DNA of 64,000 bases from Rubrobacter_D sp963840835 (GTDB lineage: Bacteria > Actinomycetota > Rubrobacteria > Rubrobacterales > Rubrobacteraceae), in NCBI GenBank assembly GCA_963840835.1, contig CAWJAM010000007.1, forward strand, positions 124,001 to 188,000. Reading direction: 5' to 3'. The notes beneath the pieces were generated by a model. That model saw only the letters and a list, made by a program, of their open reading frames with translations, was not told the origin of the DNA and made no database searches. The stretch's first letter is position 1, and each line of letters starts with the position of its first letter. Shown piece after piece: positions 55,226-62,687 of the stretch. Made by a program: the position numbers and the translations under genes.

Positions 55226-56425
55226 CTACACTGGCGCCCGACCGAGCGCCTCTTCTAAACCCGCGGTGGTGAGCTTGGCTGCCACGGGGCAACCGCGCAC
55301 GAAGCCGAAGAAAGGCCCGAAGTCCCGCGTGGCAGGGAAACCCGTGACGAACAATCCTGGCACGCTCGATTGGAAGTGCTCGTCCAGGACCGGGAACCCG
55401 TCGACGAGGTCCATGTCGTCCACGACCCCGGCCAGGTAGGGCACCCCCCTCATGTCCGGCTTGTAGCCGGTCGCCAGGACGACGTGGTCGACCTCGAGGT
55501 GTGTGCCGTCCGAGAGTTCCACTTCGATGCCACCGCCGGGGACCTCCTTGCACGCCGCCACAGACGCGTGCGGCCAGCGGTGGACGGAGGGCTTGTCCAG
55601 TCTGGATGTGAGCCACGGCTCGAGCTTCAGCCTGCCCTCGGCCCAGAACCTCTGGATCACGGTCTCACGCTCCTCTGCAGGGAGGCGCCTGAACCAGCCG
55701 GGCACGGTGGCGGTGAGGTCTATCAGAGGGTCGACGAAGTGCCAGTCGGAGGCGGTGAAATCCGGCGTGTCGTGGCGGTAGACGACGTGGATCTCCTCGG
55801 CGTCCCCGTCGGCGAGCAGGGCGGCCCACTCGAAGGCGCTCTGGCGCCCGCCGACGATCATTGCCCGCTTCCCGCGGAGCTGGTCGAACCGAACCAGATT
55901 GCAGGTGTGCGTCCAGCGCTCAGGTGAGAGATTCTGCTCGACCCACTCCGGGATGACCGTGAAGTGGGAGATGCCAGGGGCGGCGACCACGGCGTCGGCA
56001 CCGACGCGCCGGCCGCTCTCCAGCGTCGCCTCGAAGTGTCTGTTGGATCTCGAGAGATCCCGCACCAGGTCGGGCACTACGTCGATGTCAGCCCTCTCCT
56101 CGAACCAGTCGACGTAGTCGAGGAAAACCGCGACCGGTATGGGGTCGATTTCCGAGGGGTCTATCCCGCGCTCGTCGAGGTACGCCTCGAAGGTGTTGAC
56201 TCCGGCGGCATCGAGGTGCCAGTCGGGGCCTGAGCGCAAGAACATCCCGGCGGGCATATTCTCGCGCCAGAAGGCCATCGACTTGCCGACCACGAACTGC
56301 TCGATACCGGCGTTCTTGGCGCAAGCGGCGGTGGCCAACCCGTACGGTCCAGCCCCGATCACCAATAGCGGCACGTGCGTCAGCGCTTGCCCGTCGTCCA
56401 CGGCATCTGTTTTCGACTCGTGCAA
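55226..56425 (-). CDS. NAD(P)/FAD-binding monooxygenase-like protein
   Basis: A 399-residue FAD/NADPH two-dinucleotide protein. VPLLVIGAGPYGLATAACAK binds FAD, SMAFWRENMPAGMFLRSGPDWHLD is characteristic of ornithine/lysine-hydroxylase-like and flavin monooxygenase relatives, MIVGGRQSAFEWAALLAD binds NADPH, and VVLATGYKPDMRG is the usual ATG motif. The substrate is unknown and no siderophore genes are adjacent. The TTG start is well placed after GGGAGG. A 19-codon ORF ends just before it. Confidence 0.82.
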   Translation of the reverse strand: MHESKTDAVDDGQALTHVPLLVIGAGPYGLATAACAKNAGIEQFVVGKSMAFWRENMPAGMFLRSGPDWHLDAAGVNTFEAYLDERGIDPSEIDPIPVAVFLDYVDWFEERADIDVVPDLVRDLSRSNRHFEATLESGRRVGADAVVAAPGISHFTVIPEWVEQNLSPERWTHTCNLVRFDQLRGKRAMIVGGRQSAFEWAALLADGDAEEIHVVYRHDTPDFTASDWHFVDPLIDLTATVPGWFRRLPAEERETVIQRFWAEGRLKLEPWLTSRLDKPSVHRWPHASVAACKEVPGGGIEVELSDGTHLEVDHVVLATGYKPDMRGVPYLAGVVDDMDLVDGFPVLDEHFQSSVPGLFVTGFPATRDFGPFFGFVRGCPVAAKLTTAGLEEALGRAPV

Positions 56426-56428
56426 AGG

Positions 56429-56488
56429 TCAACCTCCCGCGTCGGGTGAAGGGGCCGTCGCGCCCGCGTCCACCGCACTGTCACTCAC
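56429..56488 (-). CDS. Possible 19-residue leader ORF
   Basis: The GTG has GGAG five bases upstream and encodes MSDSAVDAGATAPSPDAGG; the stop lies within the GGGAGG-TTGA site that serves the monooxygenase-like gene. Its role, if any, would be translational coupling. Short and composition-biased, so it may be chance. Confidence 0.3.
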   Translation of the reverse strand: MSDSAVDAGATAPSPDAGG

Positions 56489-56694
56489 GTCTACTCCAGT
56501 CTCATCTCACGGGCGGCACTGATACCTCGTCGGCAACGCGCAACCCTTCTCGGTAGCCCAGCACGCTCCATTGGTGCCCTCCTTCGCTACCTGGTCCGGA
56601 CACCATTATGGGACGTCCCTGTGCCAGAGTACATAATATTTGACACAGAGCGCCGAGAGTGCCTCCCCAATTCCTCATACCGTGACAGGCAATT

Positions 56695-57225
56695 CTACGA
56701 TAGCCCGGAGAGAACCCTCTCGTGGACTTCGAGAACTTTCTCACCGAAGAGGACGAACCGTATGAGGCGCAACCGTTCGAGCCCATCCGCCTCCACCCGC
56801 ACTGTCAGCAGGGCCGCTTCCGCCGCCTCTTCGAGAGGGTAGCCGAAGATCCCGGTCGAGATGGCGGGGAAGGCTATGGACTCTATGCCGTTCTCCTCGG
56901 CGAGACCGAGGGAGTTGCGGTAGCAACCTGCCAGCAGCTCTGCCTCGGGACGGTCCTGACCGTAGACGGGTCCTAAAGTGTGGATAACGTAATGGTTCGG
57001 TAGCCCATGCGCGCCGGTTATGACGGCCTCGCCTGGTGCTATTGGGCCAAGCGGCATGGCCTCTTCGGCGAGACCCGGACCGGCGGCCCGGTGGATGGCG
57101 CCCGCCACCCCGCCGCCCGGCGAGAGCCTCGCGTTCGCCGCGTTGACCACGGCCTCAATGTCTTCCTGGGCAGTTATGTCTCCCCCCACGCACTCGACCG
57201 TCACGGCCCCGAACTCGCGTCTCAT
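56695..57225 (-). CDS. Macrodomain protein, O-acetyl-ADP-ribose deacetylase type
   Basis: A 176-residue single macrodomain binding ADP-ribose and related metabolites. VVNAANARLSPGGGVAGAIHRAAG gives the catalytic Asn and the glycine loop, AVITGAHGLPNHYVIHTLGPVYG follows, and AFPAISTGIFGYPLEEAAE is the phosphate loop. This is the MacroD/YmdB-like class, which removes acetyl or ADP-ribosyl groups. Its start overlaps the stop of nagA by four bases, so the two are co-translated, an unusual pairing. Confidence 0.92.
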   Translation of the reverse strand: MRREFGAVTVECVGGDITAQEDIEAVVNAANARLSPGGGVAGAIHRAAGPGLAEEAMPLGPIAPGEAVITGAHGLPNHYVIHTLGPVYGQDRPEAELLAGCYRNSLGLAEENGIESIAFPAISTGIFGYPLEEAAEAALLTVRVEADGLERLRLIRFVLFGEKVLEVHERVLSGLS

Positions 57226-58385
57226 TCGCCACCTCCTGGGTAGGCCAGCTCACCGGACCGCCAGACGGCCTCTACGGAGAGGTTGGGGGCAAGGACCGTC
57301 GCGTCGGCGTCGTAGCCGGGGGTGAGGCGGCCCTTGCGGCGGCCTTCGCCTATGAGCCTCGCTGGGGAGGTCGCGGTCATGCGGGCAGCCTCCGGAACCG
57401 TGCATCCGGTGAAGGCCAGGATGTTCTTGAAGGCCTCATTCATGGTGAGCACGCTGCCAGCCAGGGACCCGCTCCCGAGCTTCGGAACGCCACCATGGAC
57501 GTAGACGGTGCGGGTCGCCAGGCGGTATTCACCCTCCTCCATGCCCGCCGCGGCTATGGCGTCGGTGACGAGGCAGAGGCGGTCGGGGCCGAGCATCCGG
57601 AAGGCGAGCCCGACCATCTCAGGATGTACGTGCAACCCGTCGGCGATCAGGCCGCAGACGGCCCTCGGGTGGGCGAAGGCGGCCCCCGGCAGCCCCGGCT
57701 CGCGGTGGTGCATCGCGCTCATCGCGTTGAAGAGGTGCGTAACGCCGGCGACCTGAGCGTCCATGGCGCCGTAGGCCGGTTCGAAGGCGACGTCCGTGTG
57801 GCCTGCCGAGACCACAACCCCGCGGTTCGCGGCAAGGGCCATGAGCCCTCGGGCGCCCTCCAGCTCTGGTGCGAGCGTGATCATACGCACAGGACCGAGG
57901 TCCAGAAGTCGGCCGAGCAACTCCGTATCAGGCCTCAGGACGTGGGCCGCGGCGTGGGCGCCCCTCTTCTGCAGGTTTATGAAGGGTCCTTCGAGGTGGA
58001 CCCCGAGCACCTCGGCACCTGAAGAGGGTGCGCCCTCAGACGCTCCTGCACCGATCGTCGGCAGGGCCTCCTCGTAGATACCCTCAGGCGATGAGATGAC
58101 CGTGGGGAGGTACGAGGTAGTCCCGGTCGAGAGCAAGTCTCTGGAGAGCTCGGGGAGGCGGGAGCACTCGGAGGCCACGTCGACGCCGAAGGCCCCGTTC
58201 ACCTGCAAGTCGACGAAGCCGGGTAGGATCAGGGCCTCCCCGTAGTCGTGTACCTCGTGCGCGTCGGCGACGAGCGAGTCGTCGGGGCTGACGTCCGCGA
58301 CGGAGCCGTCGCCGAAGAGGAGCGTGCCGTCGGGCCAGACCTCGTAGTCCGTAACGACCTGGCCCCTCAGCGCGACGAGCCTCAC
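57222..58385 (-). CDS. nagA: N-acetylglucosamine-6-phosphate deacetylase
   Basis: Deacetylates GlcNAc-6-phosphate in amino sugar recycling. The 387-residue amidohydrolase shows LPGFVDLQVNGAFGVDVA at the start of the barrel, LGVHLEGPFINLQKRGAHAA (metal-binding Glu), VSAGHTDVAFEPAYGAMDAQ, VTHLFNAMSAMHHREPGLPG, CLVTDAIAAAGMEEGEY (catalytic Asp) and the C-terminal RKGRLTPGYDADATVL. Substrate supply could come from cell-wall turnover. No nagB, PTS or kinase gene is adjacent. The UMF1 transporter gene lies 45 bases upstream on the same strand and could deliver sugars. Confidence 0.93.
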   Translation of the reverse strand: MRLVALRGQVVTDYEVWPDGTLLFGDGSVADVSPDDSLVADAHEVHDYGEALILPGFVDLQVNGAFGVDVASECSRLPELSRDLLSTGTTSYLPTVISSPEGIYEEALPTIGAGASEGAPSSGAEVLGVHLEGPFINLQKRGAHAAAHVLRPDTELLGRLLDLGPVRMITLAPELEGARGLMALAANRGVVVSAGHTDVAFEPAYGAMDAQVAGVTHLFNAMSAMHHREPGLPGAAFAHPRAVCGLIADGLHVHPEMVGLAFRMLGPDRLCLVTDAIAAAGMEEGEYRLATRTVYVHGGVPKLGSGSLAGSVLTMNEAFKNILAFTGCTVPEAARMTATSPARLIGEGRRKGRLTPGYDADATVLAPNLSVEAVWRSGELAYPGGGE

Positions 58386-58430
58386 GTGCCCCTCCGGCTG
58401 CTGTTCCCCCTCATGGCTTACATCTTCCGC

Positions 58431-59789
58431 TCACGGGGCCGGCGAATCAAGGGTGGGAGGAGTCTCGGGGGCGAACTCGTCGACGTTTGGTTCGGGTCTG
58501 GCGTCGGGGACACGGAGGAGGAAGAAGAGGCCGGCGGCCATAATGACGGCCAGCGAGCCGATGGAGACCCTGTATCCGAAAGCACTGCCCCCGAAGACGA
58601 AGAGAAGCACGGCCGTAAGCGCTGGCCCGAAGACCGCGGAGACCTTGCCGGCCAGGGAGAAGAGCCCGAAGAACTCACCGAGCTTCTGGGGTGGTGAGAG
58701 GGCGACGAGCATCACCCGACCCACCGTCCACATCCCGCCGAGCGCGACACCCACGATGGGCCCGGCGAGAAACAGCATCCACGCCCCCAGGGCCACCGCG
58801 GCCAGCACGATCGCGACGAGCCACAGGATCAGCACCCCGATGAGAGACCTCTTGGGTCCTACCCTGTCCGTGAGGAACCCGAAAAAGGCCGAGCCTACAA
58901 CGGCGAAGACCGTCGAGAAGAGCAGCAAGTTTCTCACCTGCGTACCGTCCATATCGAAGACCACCCGCCCGTAGAGCGCCATGTTGGCGATCGCGGTGTT
59001 CGCCGCGTCGGTATAGAGAACGGTAGCCAGAATAAACGTTCCCACCCCCGCGTAAGCCGGCAGGTTCCTGACGGTACGGACCACGTCGCGGTAGGCAGCC
59101 CCGAGGCTCAAGGGCCGCCGCGCCCGCACCGCGGGGTCGGGCACCAGGAAAAAGACCGGCAAAGAGAAGACGAGGTAGATGACGGCCGTCGGCACGAAGG
59201 CGTTGGAGTAGGCTTCGTCGCCGGTCTCGAGCCAGGCCCCGAGGGGCCCGAGCAGCGGGCGCAGTACATCCCCGTTCTCGACGAAGTACGTGAGGACGAC
59301 TAGGGCGAGGATGCTACCGACGTATCCTGCGGCCGTGCCGTAGCCGCTGATCCTACCCGCGCCCCGCCCAGCCGCGACGACGGGCAAGAGCGCGTTGTAG
59401 AAGACGAGCGCTGACTGGTAGCAGAGGTCGGCCGCGATGAAAAGGGCGAGCCCCACCACGACCCCGCCGGTTATGTCGAGCGCGGCGGTCAACGCGACCG
59501 CAAGGACGGTAAGCAAGATCAGGTAAGGAACCCGCCGCTGCCTGAGGTCGGCCACGGCCCCGAGAACGGGCGCCGTAAACACGACGAGCAGCGCGGAGAC
59601 TGCCGTCGCCGAGTTGACGAGCCCAGGCCCCGAGAGGAAACCTCCGCCCCCGACCCGCTCCTCGACCCACAGCGGGAAGAAGAAGGAGAGGATGGCGACC
59701 GAGAAGATGGTGTTCGAGAAATCGTAGAGGATCCAGGAGAAGGCGGCCAGCCCCGAAGCCTTGCCGCCAGATACCCCAGGTCTTCTCAT
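58431..59789 (-). CDS. UMF1-family MFS transporter
   Basis: A membrane protein of about 452 residues with twelve hydrophobic segments in the pattern of the UMF1 (vacuolar/Atg22-like) family: SWILYDFSNTIFSVAILSFFFPLWVEE at the N-terminus, then GAVADLRQRRVPYLILLTVL and, at the centre, FLTDRVGPKRSLIGVLILWL. These proteins export small solutes, such as amino acids in eukaryotes. A TATACT box ends nine bases before the second in-frame ATG, which I take as the start. It precedes nagA and the macrodomain gene on the same strand, suggesting one transcript. Confidence 0.82.
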   Translation of the reverse strand: MRRPGVSGGKASGLAAFSWILYDFSNTIFSVAILSFFFPLWVEERVGGGGFLSGPGLVNSATAVSALLVVFTAPVLGAVADLRQRRVPYLILLTVLAVALTAALDITGGVVVGLALFIAADLCYQSALVFYNALLPVVAAGRGAGRISGYGTAAGYVGSILALVVLTYFVENGDVLRPLLGPLGAWLETGDEAYSNAFVPTAVIYLVFSLPVFFLVPDPAVRARRPLSLGAAYRDVVRTVRNLPAYAGVGTFILATVLYTDAANTAIANMALYGRVVFDMDGTQVRNLLLFSTVFAVVGSAFFGFLTDRVGPKRSLIGVLILWLVAIVLAAVALGAWMLFLAGPIVGVALGGMWTVGRVMLVALSPPQKLGEFFGLFSLAGKVSAVFGPALTAVLLFVFGGSAFGYRVSIGSLAVIMAAGLFFLLRVPDARPEPNVDEFAPETPPTLDSPAP

Positions 59790-59798
59790 CCCTGCGGC

Positions 59799-59804
59799 AG
59801 TATA
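59799..59804 (-). promoter_or_regulatory. -10 box TATACT, near-leaderless UMF1 gene
   Basis: TATACT (59804 to 59799) lies nine bases before the ATG at 59789. Only a two- or three-base leader would remain, and no ribosome binding site is present. No -35 was recognised. Confidence 0.45.
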
Positions 59805-59819
59805 GAGCATGCGGCAGGC

Positions 59820-59976
59820 TGTCTACGGCTCTCTGAGAGTGGCCCCACTAGCTCTCTCACGAACGAGAGGTCCAGCCGCGCCTCCTAAACGACGGTAGAA
59901 GTGTTCGTCGGGTACCAGCTCTTCGGGGAGATCTCGGGGGTAGGGGTGTAAAGCTGCGGGTCTTGATCTCCATCAT
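59820..59976 (-). pseudogene. N-terminal remnant of an IS1182-type transposase
   Basis: The ATG with GGAGG upstream gives MMEIKTRSFTPLP in one frame, DLPEELVPDEHFYRRL in the next, and EARLDLSFVRELVGPL in the third. Joined, this is the start of an IS1182-family transposase (…LVPEDHFYRRLEARLDLSFVRELV…). Two single-base frameshifts and loss of everything after about 50 codons show it is dead. No terminal inverted repeats were found. The remnant ends next to the UMF1 promoter. Confidence 0.65.
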
Positions 59977-60101
59977 GATGGTGTGGCCTCCTACGGGGCG
60001 GGAGGTCATGCTAGTGCCTAACGCATATAGAGAAGGCCGCCTCAAGCCCCAAAGCAGCGAGCAGAGAAATCGATCCCCAACAAGCGCGGATCAGAGGTGG
60101 A

Positions 60102-62435
60102 TCAGAGGAGGTCGTGCTCTAGGGCGAAGCGGGTAGCCTCTGCACGGGTGGATGAGCCTATCTTGTGGTAGACGGAGCGCAGATGGGCGTTTACGGTACG
60201 GGGGCTAATGTAGAGTTCCTCGGCGATTTGGGGGTCTGTCATGCCCCTGGCGACTAGCTTGAGGACCTCGACCTCGCGGGCGCTCAGGCCAGCGGGGTAA
60301 GCCGTTGCCGGGGGAGAAGTGGATTCTTCCGTGGGCTCCGGCGGCGGTTGCAGCGCGTACTCGACGGCTGCTTGCAGCGTCATCGCCCGGCCCCTCCTCC
60401 ATTCCTCGTCGAAGGCCGCTTCGCCCAAGGCGTCCCGTGCCACGGCGAAGATGCGGTCCTGCAGTACCTGGTCCGGGATGTAGCGGTAGGGCGCGGAACC
60501 CGTCGCCCGGAGCGCCGTCTCGGCCGCGCCCAGGAGCCGGACCGCAAACGACGCCTGGCCGCGGAGGCCGGCCACCTGGCCCAGACTCTTGACGAAATAG
60601 GGGGCGTTTATTACGTCCCGGACTTCGTCGGCGAGGGAGAGACCTTCCCGCAAGTATTCGTTGGCCCGGTCGAGGTTCCTTTCGGCCAGGGCGAGGAGCC
60701 CCAGTTTATACAGTGCCTGGTGCGCCGCTATGCGGTCCCCGGCCGCGCGGGCCGCCGTCAGGCCCTCCTCGAAGCACTGCCTCGCCGGCCCGGGCTCGCC
60801 GTTCAGCAAGGGGGCCAGGCCGAGATAGGCGAGGGTGTGCGCCTCGCCCCACTTCTCGCTTTCGCCTGCCGTGCGAAAGAGGCGCAGGCTCTCCTCGAAG
60901 CGTTCGCGGGAGCGCTCGCCGTTGCGCTCGGCCGCATCCACGAGGCCCAAGAGCATGAGCCCGATCGCCTGGCCCCGCGCGTCGTCCGTCTCCCGGGACA
61001 GCCTCAGCCCTTCCTCCAGGGCCGGGAGCGCCGAGGTGAGATCCCCCTCGGACCAGGCGTAGGTGCCGATGATCAGGTTCGCCTGCGCCCTTCGCGCGGG
61101 GTAGACGCCGTCTCCCGGCAAGTCCCCGCCCTCCAGCACCTCCTCCATCCAGCGCCGGGCCTCGCTTTGAAGCCCTGTCACCCACCAGTAGCGCCAGAAC
61201 GCCCACGTCAGGCTTATCGCCCGATCCGCGTCTTTGCAGTCGAGGAAAAAGCGCATCGCCGCTCGGAAGTTGTGCTGCTCGCGCCGCGTGCGGTCCAGCC
61301 AGCCGACCTGGTCCCGGCCCATCATCAGCGGTCCGGCTGCCAGGGCAAGCGCGTAGTAGTGCCCGGCGTGCCAGCTCCACATATCCCGCGCTTCGCCGGC
61401 CTCTTCGAGCTTCTCCCATCCGTATTGCCGCACCGTTTCCAGCAAGCGGTAGCGCGCCTCCCCATCCTGATCCGCCACCAGCACCAGCGACTTGTCCACA
61501 AGGGACACCAGGAGGTCCAGTACCTCTTCCTCCTCGATGCCTTCTCCTTCGCCCACCGCTTCTGCGGCTTCGAGTGTGAAGCCGCCTGCGAACACGGAGA
61601 GCCTTCTGAACAGAACCTTCTCCTCCTCGGAGAGCAGCTCGTGGCTCCAGTCCATTGCCGTCCTGAGCGTCCTCTGGTGGGCCAAAGCCGACCTCCCGCC
61701 CCCCGTTAGCAACCGGAACGAATCGTCCAGCCGAGAGGAGATCTGCTCCACCGAGAGCACCTTCACCCTTGCGGCCGCAAGCTCTGTGGCAAGCGGTATC
61801 CCGTCGAGGCGGTAACACACCTGGGCCACCGTCATCGCGTTGCCCTCCGTGAGCGAGAAGTCGTGCCTGGCCGCCTTTGCCCGCTCGACGAAGAGCCTGG
61901 TTGCCTCGTAGCGTAGCAGGCTCTCCAGGGCCGGAAGGCGACGTGGGTCCGGCAGCGAAAGTGGAGGAACGTCGAAGATGGTCTCGCCGGAGACGCCGAG
62001 TGCCTCCCGGCTGGTGGCGAGGATTCGCAGCTCTGGACAGGAATGCAGCAGAGCTTCCGCCAGAGAGGCGCAGGCTTCTACCAGGTGCTCGCAGTTGTCC
62101 AAAACCAGCAGGACTCCCCGGGATCCGAGGTGGAGACAGAGCGAATCCGCAAGTGGAGTGCCTGGCACCTCCCGCACCCCCAGGACAGAGGCAACCGCCT
62201 GCGGCACGAGCTCAGGGTCAGAGAGCGGGGCGAGTTCAACGAACCAGGCCCCATCCTCGTACCCCTCCACCTCGGCAGCCACCTCCAGAGCCAGGCGTGT
62301 CTTGCCCGAGCCGCCCGGCCCGGTGAGCGTTAGAAGGCGTGCCCCGGCCAGACGTTCCTCTAGCTGTGCCATCTCCCGCTCTCGTCCTACAAAGCTGGAG
62401 AGCTGCAGCGGCAGGTTGTTATCCGGCGGGCTCAC
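60102..62435 (-). CDS. NB-ARC/TPR/LuxR transcriptional activator
   Basis: A STAND regulator of about 777 residues. The NB-ARC ATPase has Walker A in LTGPGGSGKTRLALEVAAEV, Walker B in GVLLVLDNCEHLVEA and LRILATSREALGVSGE. Then come a winged-helix and TPR-rich middle (RRLSVFAGGFTLEAAEAVG; YRLLETVRQYGWEKLEEAGE) and a C-terminal LuxR helix-turn-helix (LSAREVEVLKLVARGMTDPQ ... SPRTVNAHLRSVYHKIG). The GTG used has AAGG nearby; a 68-codon open extension upstream is low-complexity and probably untranslated. A close paralogue lies upstream, 250 bases away, so this is a tandem pair. Confidence 0.88.
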   Translation of the reverse strand: MSPPDNNLPLQLSSFVGREREMAQLEERLAGARLLTLTGPGGSGKTRLALEVAAEVEGYEDGAWFVELAPLSDPELVPQAVASVLGVREVPGTPLADSLCLHLGSRGVLLVLDNCEHLVEACASLAEALLHSCPELRILATSREALGVSGETIFDVPPLSLPDPRRLPALESLLRYEATRLFVERAKAARHDFSLTEGNAMTVAQVCYRLDGIPLATELAAARVKVLSVEQISSRLDDSFRLLTGGGRSALAHQRTLRTAMDWSHELLSEEEKVLFRRLSVFAGGFTLEAAEAVGEGEGIEEEEVLDLLVSLVDKSLVLVADQDGEARYRLLETVRQYGWEKLEEAGEARDMWSWHAGHYYALALAAGPLMMGRDQVGWLDRTRREQHNFRAAMRFFLDCKDADRAISLTWAFWRYWWVTGLQSEARRWMEEVLEGGDLPGDGVYPARRAQANLIIGTYAWSEGDLTSALPALEEGLRLSRETDDARGQAIGLMLLGLVDAAERNGERSRERFEESLRLFRTAGESEKWGEAHTLAYLGLAPLLNGEPGPARQCFEEGLTAARAAGDRIAAHQALYKLGLLALAERNLDRANEYLREGLSLADEVRDVINAPYFVKSLGQVAGLRGQASFAVRLLGAAETALRATGSAPYRYIPDQVLQDRIFAVARDALGEAAFDEEWRRGRAMTLQAAVEYALQPPPEPTEESTSPPATAYPAGLSAREVEVLKLVARGMTDPQIAEELYISPRTVNAHLRSVYHKIGSSTRAEATRFALEHDLL

Positions 62436-62687
62436 GCCTTCACCCGCCCCTTCATCCCCACCAAAAGAACCTCCGAGTGGCCACGAAGGGACGCGTCTCC
62501 CCGGTAGGCATCTGGTCGCGCATCCACCATTCTCCCTCCGATCCCCTAGAGCCTCGATCCCAGCATTATAGCAAGCGTTGCTTGTGGCTCGCCTTCGCGC
62601 TCGTCGGGGTCCCTTCCGGGTAGGCGCGCATGGACGCACGATCTCAAGCGCCCCTTCGAAGAGGGTAGCAGGAGTCTCAGGGTAGGA

